Part shown: piece after piece, positions 25,401-34,013 of the stretch
Layout of the letters: every line of letters begins with the position of its first letter
Position numbering within the stretch: position 1 is the first letter of the stretch
Assembly (NCBI GenBank): GCA_964636655.1
Contig: CAZWTK010000008.1
Location: 4,217 to 68,216, forward strand
Length of the DNA stretch: 64,000 nt
From: Fen-549 sp964636655
GTDB taxonomy: Bacteria; Actinomycetota; Thermoleophilia; Gaiellales; Gaiellaceae
Reading direction: 5' to 3'
Program-made: the position numbers and the translations under genes
The notes under the pieces: generated by a model
What the model saw: the letters and a program-made list of their open reading frames with translations, nothing else
The model's database searches: none
What the model was told of the DNA's origin: nothing

Positions 25401-26248
25401 AGAACCGGGTTACAGCCCTGATTTGCGGCCCAGATCCCCAGCACGATGCTCGCCGCGGCTACTCCGAGTAACACCCCATAGCCGAGCACGCCCGCGCGGC
25501 CGTAGAGGGCGTGAGTGCGGCCGAAGCGCGAGAGGCCGAGCATGGCCAGGACTCCGCCGACGAGGCCCCCGATATGTCCGCCGACCGAGATTCCGCTGGC
25601 GCCGAAGGTGAAGGCCAGGTTGATGATGACCACGGCGAACAGCCAGCTTCCGAAGAGGTGCACGCCCTGGCGTTCGAGCACCAGGCCGGCACCGAACAGG
25701 CCGAAGATGGCGCCTGACGCGCCGGCCGTCAAGACGCAGGGCGAAACGAGAATCGCTCCGGCAGCACCGGCCAGACCGGCCGTGAGGTAGAGCAGGAGGA
25801 AGCGGCCACGTCCCATGCGCTCCTCGAGCGGAAAGCCGACGAACCAGAGAACGAGCATGTTCATGCCCAGATGAATCGGGCCGTAGTGCATGAATGCCGA
25901 GGTCAAAAGCCGCCAGTAGTCGCCGTTTGCCACCAGTGGCCCGGCCAGCACGCCGTGCTCGTAGATCGTTCCGCGATCGGAGTTGATGCCGCCGCCGGTC
26001 GCCACCGTGGCCAGGTAGACGACGATGTTGATCGCGATCAGCGCCCGTGTAACCAGGGCGCCTGCGCCCTCGTAGTGCGCCCGCCGCACTGTCTTGGTGA
26101 CCTTCTCGACCCCCTGCGGCTTGCCCGAGTGCTCGGGGCAGCGGATGCCTACGGCTGCGAAGGTAGCGCAGTCGGTGCAGATCGGGCGCTCGCAGACCGA
26201 GCAGGAGAGACCCGTCTCGCGATCGGGATGTCGGTAGCACGTCGCCAT
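25397..26248 (-). CDS. Rhomboid family intramembrane serine protease with N-terminal zinc finger
   Basis: A 283-aa protein. Residues 1-40 form a B-box-like zinc finger (CYRHPDRETGLSCSVCERPI, then CTDCATFA and CPEH), then six or seven transmembrane helices. Catalytic features: HLGMNMLVLWFVG (His/Asn of helix 2), nucleophile Ser in TAGASGAIFGLFG and His in ISVGGHIGGLVGG. It cleaves substrate transmembrane segments within the membrane; the cytoplasmic zinc finger may recruit substrates. This architecture is common in high-G+C Gram-positives. Confidence 0.93.
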   Translation of the reverse strand: MATCYRHPDRETGLSCSVCERPICTDCATFAAVGIRCPEHSGKPQGVEKVTKTVRRAHYEGAGALVTRALIAINIVVYLATVATGGGINSDRGTIYEHGVLAGPLVANGDYWRLLTSAFMHYGPIHLGMNMLVLWFVGFPLEERMGRGRFLLLYLTAGLAGAAGAILVSPCVLTAGASGAIFGLFGAGLVLERQGVHLFGSWLFAVVIINLAFTFGASGISVGGHIGGLVGGVLAMLGLSRFGRTHALYGRAGVLGYGVLLGVAAASIVLGIWAANQGCNPVL

Positions 26249-26262
26249 TTCTGACTTCTCGG

Positions 26263-26269
26263 TAGCCTA
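26263..26269. promoter_or_regulatory. Shared -10 region for comB-like gene (plus) and rhomboid gene (minus)
   Basis: TAGCCTA reads as TAGCCT on the plus strand, 7 bases before the comB-like ATG, and as TAGGCT on the minus strand, 15 bases before the rhomboid ATG. The 27-base space between the two starts can hardly hold two separate promoters. Confidence 0.45.
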
Positions 26270-26275
26270 CTCGTC

Positions 26276-26977
26276 ATGCGCATTCACGTGTCCTTTACTC
26301 CGTTTGAGCCCGTTGACGCGCCGCTCGCGGTCGTCATCGACGTTCTCAGAGCCACCTCTACCATCACCCAGGCGCTGGCCTCCGGCTACGAGCGCGTTCT
26401 TTGCTGTACCGACATCGAGGACGCCCACGTCCTTGCTGCCGAGAACAGCCCCGCCGTGCTCGGGGGTGAGCGCAAGTGCTCGCCCATCCCCGGCTTCGAC
26501 TTCGGCAACTCGCCGCGCGAGTACGTCGGCAAGCCGGCCGCTCCGACGCTGGTGCTATCGACCACCAACGGCACCCGCCTGCTCGTCACCGCCGCCGCTC
26601 ACGCCGAGCGCGTGCTCGTGGCCTCGCTGCTCAACCTGGAGGCGCTGATCGAAGCCGTGCGCGCCGACGGCGCCGACGAGCTGGACATTCTCTGCGCGGG
26701 ATCACGTGGCGAGCTCTGCCTCGACGATGCCTACGTCGCCGGCCGCATCGCTCAAGCGCTTGACGGCAATCACACCGACTCGGCCAACGCGGCGATCAGG
26801 CTGGCCCAGTCCTTCGCCAGTGCCGAGGACGGCCTGCGAGTTAGTCAGAGCGCCCGCAACATCGTCGCCGCCGGTCTCGAGGAGGACATCGCCTACTGCG
26901 CCCGTGAGAGCATCGTGCCGATCGTGCCGCGCTTGATTGGGACGGTTGGCGCTGGGGTCGAAGTGGCGTTGAAGTAG
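26276..26977 (+). CDS. comB: 2-phosphosulfolactate phosphatase family protein
   Basis: A 233-aa ComB-like protein. Characteristic motifs: VVIDVLRATSTI, GGERKCSPIPGFDFGNSPRE, LSTTNGTRLL, ILCAGSRGELCLDDAY and AGLEEDIAYCARES near the end. The archaeal founder dephosphorylates 2-phosphosulfolactate in coenzyme M synthesis; bacterial members have other or unknown substrates, so the family name is safer than the reaction. No sulfolactate or coenzyme M genes are nearby. Confidence 0.85.
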   Translation: MRIHVSFTPFEPVDAPLAVVIDVLRATSTITQALASGYERVLCCTDIEDAHVLAAENSPAVLGGERKCSPIPGFDFGNSPREYVGKPAAPTLVLSTTNGTRLLVTAAAHAERVLVASLLNLEALIEAVRADGADELDILCAGSRGELCLDDAYVAGRIAQALDGNHTDSANAAIRLAQSFASAEDGLRVSQSARNIVAAGLEEDIAYCARESIVPIVPRLIGTVGAGVEVALK

Positions 26978-27024
26978 TTCGTTTCCCCAGCCGGTCATGC
27001 CCTCGAGATAGGAGGCCGTACGAG

Positions 27025-27633
27025 ATGAGCTCCTCGGAGCGAGTGAGGATCGAGCCGCTGCCTCCGGCGCTACGGTGGCTCGGCTCGCCTCGGGCCTGGC
27101 AGGCGGGCGATCGCAGCCTCGAGCTGAGCGCCGGGCCCGCCACCGACCTGTTCATCGACCCGGCCGGCGGCGCACCGCTTCTCAACGCGCCCGCGCTCGT
27201 CGGCGAAGTAAGCGGCGATTTCCTCTTCAGCGCCCGCGTTCGTCCCGAGCTTTCCTCCACCTTCGATGCAGCTGTGCTGCTGCTGTACAGGGGCGAGACG
27301 AGCTGGGCGAAACTGTGTCTCGAACGCTCGCCGCAGGGAGAGCCGACCGTGGTCTCGGTCGTGACGCGAGGCGTCTCCGACGACTGCAACTCCTTTTCCG
27401 TCGAGAGCGGCGCGGTCGGCCTGCGCATCGCGCGACTGGGTGAGTGCTTCGCCTTCCACGCCTCTGGCAGAGACGGTTTCTGGCGGCTGGCGCGCTACTT
27501 CGCGCTGGGTGGTGAAGGCGCGGTCGAGATCGGCTTTCTCGCTCAGTCGCCGACGGGCGTGGGCTGCCTTGCTCGCTTCGAACAGATTGACTTCGAAAAG
27601 CGGCGCCTCGGCGAGCTCAGAAACGGCGAGTAG
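27025..27633 (+). CDS. DUF1349 domain protein (concanavalin-like fold)
   Basis: A 202-aa protein whose sequence follows the DUF1349 family: WQAGDRSLELSAGPATDLFI, FLFSARVRPELSSTFDAAVL, GETSWAKLCLERSPQGEPTV, VVTRGVSDDCNSF and the end VEIGFLAQSP. These proteins adopt a lectin-like beta sandwich and probably bind carbohydrate, but their role is unknown. No signal peptide is seen. A good AGGAGG (27008-27013) lies upstream, so this gene, unlike many neighbours, has a conventional leader. Confidence 0.82.
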   Translation: MSSSERVRIEPLPPALRWLGSPRAWQAGDRSLELSAGPATDLFIDPAGGAPLLNAPALVGEVSGDFLFSARVRPELSSTFDAAVLLLYRGETSWAKLCLERSPQGEPTVVSVVTRGVSDDCNSFSVESGAVGLRIARLGECFAFHASGRDGFWRLARYFALGGEGAVEIGFLAQSPTGVGCLARFEQIDFEKRRLGELRNGE

Positions 27634-27700
27634 CAGGGTGTTTGGGGTTCTGGGAAACGGGATCGCACTCGCTCTCCGTTGCGGGATCGGCTCGCTTTCG

Positions 27701-27790
27701 AGTGGTTTTCGAGCGGCTTTTCTCGCTACCGTTCTCCGCCCCGTGGGAGGGTGGGGGGTGGTGGGTGGGTAAAAGCACCCGAACCCCGAG
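27701..27790 (+). repeat. Dispersed G-rich intergenic repeat, copy C
   Basis: The fullest plus-strand copy: CTCGCTACCGTTCTCCGCC, then core GGGAGGGTGGGGGGTGG with TGGGTGGG, then AAAAGCACCCGAACCCCGAG. The core satisfies the G3+N1-7 quadruplex pattern. It fills the space between two convergent genes, abutting the ABC ATPase stop codon. The flank upstream of the core also matches copy D. Confidence 0.88.
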
Positions 27791-28513
27791 CTAGCGCTTC
27801 TTCGCCTTCGCGGCCCTCTTGCCGTTCTTGCCGTCGCCGACCAGGCGGCCGTCGTGAATGGTCAGGCGGCGCGGCGCACGAGCGGCGAGCTCTGCGTCGT
27901 GAGTCGCCACGATTATCGTCGTGCCGTGCCGCGCCGCCAGATCGGTCAAAAGCGCAATCACGTCGGCGCCGCTCTTGGAGTCGAGGTTGCCGGTCGGCTC
28001 GTCGGCCAGAACCACGCGCGGCTCGGCCAGTAGCGCCCTGGCGATTGCGGCTCGCTGCTGCTCGCCGCCGGACATCTGGTTGGGAAGGTGGAAGGCGCGG
28101 TCGCGGAGGCCGACCTCCGACAGCATTGCCAGCGACCGTTCGCGTAGCTCTCCCGCCGAGACACCGAGGGGAGCGAGGCCGGCCTCCACGTTTTGAACTG
28201 CAGTGAGGGTCGAGAGCAGGTTGAACTGCTGGAAGATGAAGCCGAAGGAACGCAGTCGCAGCTCGGCGAGCTCGCCGTCGGAGAGCGAGTCGAGATCGCG
28301 GCCCTCGAAGCGAACCTCACCGCTGGTCGGGCGGTCGAGTGCTCCGAGCAGCTGCAGGAGCGTTGTCTTGCCCGAGCCGCTCGGACCTTCGAGAGCGACG
28401 AACTCCTCCTTGTCGAGGGAGATGTCGACGCCGTCGACGGCCTTGATGGTCGAGTTTCCGAGCCGGAAATACCGGGTCGCGCCGCGCAGCTCGTAGAGTG
28501 GTGGGGCCGACAT
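27791..28513 (-). CDS. ABC transporter ATP-binding protein (MacB/LolD type)
   Basis: A 240-aa ATPase: Walker A GPSGSGKTT, Q-loop FIFQQFNLLSTLT, signature MSGGEQQRAAIARALL, Walker B VVLADEPTGNLDSKSG and switch His in VATHDAE. The lysine/alanine-rich C terminus is an addition. The phrase ADEPTGNLDS is typical of the MacB/LolCDE/FtsE group. The ATG overlaps the permease stop (TGATG), so both halves of the exporter are co-translated. Confidence 0.93.
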   Translation of the reverse strand: MSAPPLYELRGATRYFRLGNSTIKAVDGVDISLDKEEFVALEGPSGSGKTTLLQLLGALDRPTSGEVRFEGRDLDSLSDGELAELRLRSFGFIFQQFNLLSTLTAVQNVEAGLAPLGVSAGELRERSLAMLSEVGLRDRAFHLPNQMSGGEQQRAAIARALLAEPRVVLADEPTGNLDSKSGADVIALLTDLAARHGTTIIVATHDAELAARAPRRLTIHDGRLVGDGKNGKRAAKAKKR

Positions 28514-30258
28514 CACTCGACCTGCCTCAGGGCGTCGGCAGGGCGGAGTTGCGCGGCGCGAAGCGCCCCGGTTGCTCCGGCAAGGAGTCCTCCAAGTACT
28601 GCAAGGGCGAAGCCGATCAGGATGATCGATCCGGCCAGCGGAGCGTGCAGGGCCACCTGGCTGGTCGCACTCTGGGTCGTCGTTTGAACGGCGGCGGCGA
28701 AGCCTCGGAATCCTCGGCCGTTGGCGGTAGTGGCGACCTTCGACGACGCCGAGAGGGATAGGTTGAACGAGTTGATCACGGCGGCGGCGGCGATTCCTAT
28801 CGCCACGCCGATCACGCCGCCCACGACTCCCTGGGTCAGCGACTCGGCGGCGACCTGCCTGATCACGAGCCGTCTCGACCAGCCGAGCGCTCGCAGCGTT
28901 CCGATCTCGCGCACGCGCTTGGCGACCGAGGAGAGGGTGAGCAGCGCCGCCAGCATGATGGCCACGGCGATCACGATGATCGAGAGAGCCAGTCCGAGGC
29001 TCTTGGCGAGGTCGGAGGCGGTGACCAGAGAGCCCGAGATCTGGTCGGCAACGTCCTTGGCGCTGGCAACCTCGGCGCTCGGGAAGGCGTTCTCGATCTT
29101 CTTCTGAACGGCCCCGACGGCCGAGCTCTTATCGGCGCGGACAAGCACGACGTTGATCTGGCTCTTCTGGCCTGAGAGCGCTTGTAGCCGCGTCAGTGGG
29201 ACGTAGACGTCGGCGCTCTGTCCGCCGAGCGGCGCCTGGACGAGCCCGACGACACGAAACTTGGTCTTCTTGATGGTAAGCGTCGAGCCGACCTTGAGCT
29301 TGTGGCTGGAGGCATAGGAGTTGGCGACGAGTGCCTCGCGGGCATTCTTCTGCGACAGGAAGCGGCCCTTGGTGACCTGGGCGGCGGTGATCAGGCCCAT
29401 ATCCGCCCGGCTGGTATCGACGCCGCCGATCGTGTAGCTGGAGGTCTTGATATCCGTCTTCGGCGTTTTGACTTGCTTGGTGGTCGTTTGTCGCGGCGTC
29501 GTGATAGTCCTCGAGAAGCGACGCATGCTCGCGGGCATGCACTTGCGCATGGCGTCGGAGCCGCCGAATCGTCCCGGGCCTCCCTGGGCCTCGCCGGTCA
29601 GGCCGCCGTCCTGCGAGGGCTGACTCGGAGTGGTGGTGGTAGAAGTCGAGGTGCCGGAGCTCTTCTCCTGCTTGGCCAGGCACGCTGCCATCTTCGCCAG
29701 CTCGGCCGCCGTCGGCCGGTGCACTTGACCCTGAACATTCAGTCGCTGTCCGCCCGTCGTGATCTGGGTGGAGATCTTCGGCACCTTTCCCTCCTGGTGT
29801 GTCACGGTCAGCGTCAGCCCGGTCGCGATCTCGGCGACACCGGAGATGGAAGAGACGCTCTTTGCCTGCGACTGCGCGAAGGCGATCTGCGAGCCCGACG
29901 AGAAGGTGTCGTACGAGAAGTGCTCGCCCGCCTTGCCCAGCGTCGAGAGGTCGGTGTTCACGGTGCGGTTGGCGAAGGCGCCGCCGACGCCTTCGGGCTG
30001 CACCGTGACGGTCAGGTCGGTGCCGATGCTGGAGAGCGGATCGAGAGCCGTTTTCTGAGCCTGGTCCAGCCCACGCGAGAGGGAAGTGATCACGATTACA
30101 AGCGCAACCCCGAGCGCCAGCCCGAGCAAGGTCAGGATCGTACGGCCCTTTCGCCGCAACAACTCGCTACGCAGATATCCCAGGTAGAACACGTCCAGAA
30201 CGAAAGCAGAGGATGCTAAGACGGCGATGAGAGTCGGCCGTCGATACGCTTCTCTCAT
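28513..30258 (-). CDS. MacB/FtsX-type ABC transporter permease
   Basis: About 581 aa. Transmembrane helix 1 (TILTLLGLALGVALVIVITSL) follows the LRRKGRT start typical of MacB. A large extracellular MacB periplasmic core domain spans about residues 60-400. Helices 2-4 are C-terminal (LGLALSIIVIAVAIMLAALL; VVGGVIGVAIGIAAAAVI; IILIGFALAVLGGLLAG), ending RPADALRQVE. The extracellular domain carries a Ser/Thr/Gln-rich low-complexity insert with a Cys on either side (MAACLAKQE, MRKCMPAS). Start is uncertain; the ATG at 30258 is preferred because upstream residues look unnatural. A divergent two-component system lies next door, suggesting induced export. Confidence 0.9.
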   Translation of the reverse strand: MREAYRRPTLIAVLASSAFVLDVFYLGYLRSELLRRKGRTILTLLGLALGVALVIVITSLSRGLDQAQKTALDPLSSIGTDLTVTVQPEGVGGAFANRTVNTDLSTLGKAGEHFSYDTFSSGSQIAFAQSQAKSVSSISGVAEIATGLTLTVTHQEGKVPKISTQITTGGQRLNVQGQVHRPTAAELAKMAACLAKQEKSSGTSTSTTTTPSQPSQDGGLTGEAQGGPGRFGGSDAMRKCMPASMRRFSRTITTPRQTTTKQVKTPKTDIKTSSYTIGGVDTSRADMGLITAAQVTKGRFLSQKNAREALVANSYASSHKLKVGSTLTIKKTKFRVVGLVQAPLGGQSADVYVPLTRLQALSGQKSQINVVLVRADKSSAVGAVQKKIENAFPSAEVASAKDVADQISGSLVTASDLAKSLGLALSIIVIAVAIMLAALLTLSSVAKRVREIGTLRALGWSRRLVIRQVAAESLTQGVVGGVIGVAIGIAAAAVINSFNLSLSASSKVATTANGRGFRGFAAAVQTTTQSATSQVALHAPLAGSIILIGFALAVLGGLLAGATGALRAAQLRPADALRQVE

Positions 30259-30345
30259 CCCCGTCTTAGCGTCTGTGCCTTTACTTTCTTGTGTAGAGAG
30301 ACCTTGATCTCGCACCCGGGCCCGGGGAGCGATGGGAGGAAGTCG

Positions 30346-31020
30346 ATGCAGATCCTCGTTGTCGATGACGATCGCGCTGTTCGCGAGGCGCTCGAGCGCG
30401 CGCTCGGCCTCGAGGGCTACGACGTCGAGTTGGCCGCCGACGGCGCGGAGGCGCTGGCGGCGGTCGAGCGACGGGAGCCCGACGCCATCGTGCTGGACGT
30501 CCTGATGCCGGGCGTAGACGGACTGGAGGTCTGCCGCCTGTTGCGCAAGGCGCAGAGCAGAGTCCCCATCCTCATGCTCACCGTGCGCGACGAGCTGGGC
30601 GATCGAATCGAGGGACTCGACGCCGGCGCCGACGACTACCTGGGCAAGCCCTTCGAGCTGGAGGAGCTGTTGGCTCGCGTGCGCGCGCTACTGCGGCGGG
30701 CCACACCAGGCTCGAGCGGCGAGATCCTGCGCTTCGCCGACCTCACTCTCGATCTGGGCCTACTCGAGGCGCAGCGCGGCAAGCGTAAATTCAGGCTCTC
30801 GGTGACCGAAGCCAATGTGCTCGAGTTCTTCCTGCGCAACCCGCGCCAGGTGCTCTCCCGCTCGCTCGTCTTCGAACGGGTCTGGGGCAGCCATCTCGGT
30901 ACCGAGTCGAACACCCTCGACGTCTACGTGGGCTATCTGCGCCGCAAGACCGAGGCCGGCGGAGAACCCCGTCTCATCCACACCGTGCGCGGTGCCGGCT
31001 ACGTGCTGCGTGAGCAATGA
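30346..31020 (+). CDS. OmpR/PhoB-family response regulator (MprA-like)
   Basis: A 224-aa regulator: receiver domain with acidic pair DDD at 7-9, phospho-acceptor Asp51 in IVLDVLMPG, Thr in LMLTVRDE and Lys in LGKPFELEE; C-terminal winged helix with the recognition region SNTLDVYVGYLRRKTE and RLIHTVRGAGYVL. The ATG at 30346 has GGGAGGA five bases upstream; longer frames overlap the promoter of the divergent permease. The stop overlaps the kinase start (ATGA). Confidence 0.94.
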   Translation: MQILVVDDDRAVREALERALGLEGYDVELAADGAEALAAVERREPDAIVLDVLMPGVDGLEVCRLLRKAQSRVPILMLTVRDELGDRIEGLDAGADDYLGKPFELEELLARVRALLRRATPGSSGEILRFADLTLDLGLLEAQRGKRKFRLSVTEANVLEFFLRNPRQVLSRSLVFERVWGSHLGTESNTLDVYVGYLRRKTEAGGEPRLIHTVRGAGYVLREQ

Positions 31021-32354
31021 GCCTGCGCGTCCGACTCGCCCTGGCCACGACGCTGGTAGTCGCCTTCTCGGTGGCACTGGCATCGATCGCCATCTTCTTC
31101 TCGATGCGCGCCGATCTCTTGCGAAACGTCGACGACGAGCTCGAGCAGCGCGCCGTCGCCGTCCAGAGCAGCGCTCTCGGTACCGCTCCCCCCGCCGGCG
31201 ACCTGGTCAACCGGCTACCGCTGCCGCGGTTCGGACAGCGCGAGTACTTCCAGCTCGTTACGGCAAAGGGCGCGGTCAACCGTCCGGCCAACGAGAGCGG
31301 AGCCGTGCCGGTCGATGCGCGCACGCTTGCGGTCGCATCGGGCAAAGGACGGGCCTTCTTCACCAGTACCCAAGTAGCGGGCGTCCACGCCCGTGTTCTC
31401 ACCGTTCCCATCGCCCGCAAGGCCGCGCTGCAGATCGCCAGCCCGCTCGACGGCGTCGATCGTGAGCTGAACAGGTTGAAGTTGATCCTGCTACTCGTCT
31501 CGCTTGCCGGCATCGTGCTGGCGGCCGGTGCGGGCGCGCTCGTCTCGCACACGACGCTCTTGGCCGTGCGCCGCGTCAGCGACGCGGCCGAGCGGGTAAC
31601 GAGCACGCTCGATACGAGCGAGCGGGTGCCCGAGAAGGGCAAGGACGAGCTGGGCCGTCTGGCCGTCTCGTTCAACGCCATGCTGGCGGCGCTGCAGGAG
31701 GCGATCGAGACGCAGAAGCGCTTCGTCGCCGACGCCTCACACGAGCTGCTGACGCCGGTCACCAGCCTGCAGACCAACCTCGAGGTGCTGGCCAAGGCGC
31801 CGCGCCTGCCGGCGACCAAGCGCAAAGACCTGATCACTGATGTGCTCGGCGAGTTGCGCGAGGTGCGCAAGCTGGTTGGCAACCTGGTCGAGCTGGCGCG
31901 TGGGAAGAACGGCGAAGATCGCGGTCAGGTTCGCTTCGACAGCGTCGTCAGCGACTGCATCGACCAGGCGACGCTGCGCTACCCCAAGCTGCACTTCGTG
32001 GCCGAGTTGGAGCCGACGACCGTCGAAGGCGACCCCGGAAGGCTCGAGCGAGCGGTCTGGAACCTGCTCGAGAACGCCGCCAAGTGGAGCGAGCCGGGCG
32101 GTTTGGTCGAGGTCGGCTTGAGCCGCGGCGAGTTCATCGTCCGCGATCGCGGGCCTGGCGTATCCGACGAGGACAAGCCCCATGTCTTCGAGCGCTTCTA
32201 CCGTTCCCCGGCGGCTCGTGGCATGCCGGGCTCCGGGCTCGGGCTGGCAATCGTGCGCGAGATCGCCGAGGCGCACGGCGGCTCGGTTGAGGTGGCGGAC
32301 GCCGAGGGTGGGGGAGCGCTGCTGAGACTGAAGTTGCCGGGCTCGGCGTCCTAG
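31017..32354 (+). CDS. Sensor histidine kinase (MprB-like)
   Basis: A 445-aa kinase: helix 1 (ALATTLVVAFSVALASIAIF), an extracytoplasmic sensor of about 120 residues, helix 2 (LILLLVSLAGIVLAAGAGAL), HAMP, then H-box ASHELLTPVTSLQTN with His242 (a Leu where Arg is usual in HELRTP), N-box NLLENAAKWS, G1 VRDRGPGVS, F-box HVFERFYR and G2 GSGLGLAIV. It would phosphorylate the co-translated regulator. The divergent MacB-like exporter is the most likely target, an arrangement typical of envelope-stress or antimicrobial-compound sensing. Confidence 0.94.
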   Translation: MSLRVRLALATTLVVAFSVALASIAIFFSMRADLLRNVDDELEQRAVAVQSSALGTAPPAGDLVNRLPLPRFGQREYFQLVTAKGAVNRPANESGAVPVDARTLAVASGKGRAFFTSTQVAGVHARVLTVPIARKAALQIASPLDGVDRELNRLKLILLLVSLAGIVLAAGAGALVSHTTLLAVRRVSDAAERVTSTLDTSERVPEKGKDELGRLAVSFNAMLAALQEAIETQKRFVADASHELLTPVTSLQTNLEVLAKAPRLPATKRKDLITDVLGELREVRKLVGNLVELARGKNGEDRGQVRFDSVVSDCIDQATLRYPKLHFVAELEPTTVEGDPGRLERAVWNLLENAAKWSEPGGLVEVGLSRGEFIVRDRGPGVSDEDKPHVFERFYRSPAARGMPGSGLGLAIVREIAEAHGGSVEVADAEGGGALLRLKLPGSAS

Positions 32355-33169
32355 CTCGCGGCCGGCAGCGTCTCCAACACCAGCGCCACACCGTCCTCGT
32401 CGTTCGAGGCGGTGACCTCGTCGGCGACGGCCAGAACCTCGATGTGGGCGTTCGCCACCGCGACGCCGCGCCCGGCCCAGGCGAGCATCGGCACGTCGTT
32501 CGGCATGTCGCCAAAGGCGATCACCTCACTGCGATCGACGCCTAGCTCGGCGGACAACTCGGCCAGCGCGGCGCCCTTGGTGACGCCGGCCGCCGCGATC
32601 TCCACCAGCCCCGCGCCCGAGTAGCTGGCCTCGACCCCCTCGCCGCCGAAATCGCTGGCGAGCGCGTGCAGCTCGGCCTGTGCCAGCTCGGGATGCTGCA
32701 GTACGAGCTTGGTCACCGGCTCGGAGAGGAAGGCGAGCGCGTCAGCGCGCGGGATCGAGCCGCGCGCACGGTAGAGAGGCTGGTAGGCGGGCTCGGCGAC
32801 GAAACCGGAGGGACGCTCACAGCCGAAGACGACGCCCGGCGCGGCCAGGCGCAGGCCGTGCACGATCTCACGCGCGATCTCGGGCTCGAGCGGACGGTGG
32901 ATGAGCATGCGCTTCGCCTCGTAGTCGAAGACGACGGCGCCGTTCGAGCAGATGCCGATCCCGTCCAATCCCAGCCGCGCCGCTTCGGGCGCGAGCCAGC
33001 CGGACGAACGGGCGCTGACGAGAACGAAACGAATCCCCGCCGCAACCGTCCGAGCGAGCGCCTCCAGCGTCCGCTGCGAGGCCGAGCCGTCCGAGCGCAA
33101 CAGCGTTCCGTCCAGGTCGCTGGCGATCAGGCGAGCGTGTCCATTCGATGGCGCTGGAAGCTTCGGCAT
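32351..33169 (-). CDS. Cof-type HAD phosphatase
   Basis: A 272-aa haloacid dehalogenase-family hydrolase with a C2b cap. Motif I ASDLDGTLLRSDG (nucleophile Asp), motif II VLVSARSS, the conserved Lys region GVTKGAAL, and motif III/IV VIAFGDMPNDVPMLAWAG. Such enzymes dephosphorylate sugar phosphates or cofactors; the substrate is not predictable. Convergent with the kinase gene, overlapping it by 4 bases. Confidence 0.9.
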   Translation of the reverse strand: MPKLPAPSNGHARLIASDLDGTLLRSDGSASQRTLEALARTVAAGIRFVLVSARSSGWLAPEAARLGLDGIGICSNGAVVFDYEAKRMLIHRPLEPEIAREIVHGLRLAAPGVVFGCERPSGFVAEPAYQPLYRARGSIPRADALAFLSEPVTKLVLQHPELAQAELHALASDFGGEGVEASYSGAGLVEIAAAGVTKGAALAELSAELGVDRSEVIAFGDMPNDVPMLAWAGRGVAVANAHIEVLAVADEVTASNDEDGVALVLETLPAAS

Positions 33170-33269
33170 GAGACTTAGATCAGCCTACTTGTAGGGCGCA
33201 AACCGGTGGGCCCGTGCGCGCGAAACCGGCTCGTATCTGCGTAGACGACCGCCTATGATCGAGCGCAAC

Positions 33270-33571
33270 ATGCGTCGCACGCATGCCGTCTGGCTCTCCT
33301 CCCTCGCTTTCGTGCTCGTCGCGGCGCTCGCAGCGGGATGTGGCGGCAAGGGCAAGAGCAGCGGCGAGGCTGCGGCAACGACCGGGTCCGTGACGACCTC
33401 CGCCATGGGCGACTCGACGACGACGGCAGCGACGGGCGCGGGCTCAGAGAAGAAATTCGCGCAGCGCGAACTCGCGGCTCGTTCAGTGCCACGACCATGA
33501 CCGGTGAGAGCCTGAGTGGGACGTTCCGCTGCGGCGACAAGATCGTCGGCGACGCGACTCCGCAGCAGTAA
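33270..33571 (+). pseudogene. Lipoprotein gene, apparently truncated by frameshift
   Basis: From the ATG at 33270 the frame encodes a lipoprotein signal (MRRTHAVWLSSLAFVLVAAL, lipobox AAGC) and a Ser/Thr-rich linker, then stops at 33500 after an unnatural tail. The +1 frame carries a plausible protein end, GSFSATTMTGESLSGTFRC, running to TAA at 33571, as in beta-rich lipoproteins. The two pieces probably belong to one gene broken by a frameshift, perhaps with an internal deletion. Alternatively the 76-aa frame is expressed as it stands. TATGAT lies 10 bases before the ATG. Confidence 0.5.
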
Positions 33572-33581
33572 TAATCAGAGT

Positions 33582-34001
33582 ATGGAACAGAGAATCAGCC
33601 TGGTCACGCTGGGCGTCGCGGACGTGGCACGCTCGCGCGCCTTCTACGAGGCGCTCGGCTGGCAGACGGGCACGGGCACGGGGTCCGAGATCGCCTTCTT
33701 CCAGGTCGGGCCGACGGTCTTCTCGCTCTGGGGCCGAGGGGCGCTGGCCGAAGAGAGCGGAGTCGAGGACGCAGGTGGTTGGGGTGGCGTCACGCTGGCT
33801 CACAACGTGCGCTCGCCCGATGAGGTGGACGCGATTCTCGATGCCGCCGAGGCAGCTGGAGGAACGATCGTGAAGCCGGCCGCGATGATGTTCTGGGGCG
33901 GCTACGCGGGAGCCTTCGCCGATCTCGACGGCCATCCCTGGCAGATCGCGCACAACCCGGCCTGGCCACTCGGCGAGGACGGCGCGGTCACGCTCGACTG
34001 A
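33582..34001 (+). CDS. VOC (glyoxalase/bleomycin-resistance) family protein
   Basis: A 139-aa protein with two beta-alpha-beta-beta-beta halves: LVTLGVADVARSRAFYEALG starts the first, and the second contains HNVRSPDEVDAILDAAEAAG and YAGAFADLDGHPWQIAHNP. The DPDGHxWEI-like motif near the end is typical. The substrate is unknown. The start was placed at the ATG preceding EQRISLVTLG because the longer frame runs through the preceding gene's tail. Confidence 0.85.
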   Translation: MEQRISLVTLGVADVARSRAFYEALGWQTGTGTGSEIAFFQVGPTVFSLWGRGALAEESGVEDAGGWGGVTLAHNVRSPDEVDAILDAAEAAGGTIVKPAAMMFWGGYAGAFADLDGHPWQIAHNPAWPLGEDGAVTLD

Positions 34002-34013
34002 GAGAAGCCCTCG

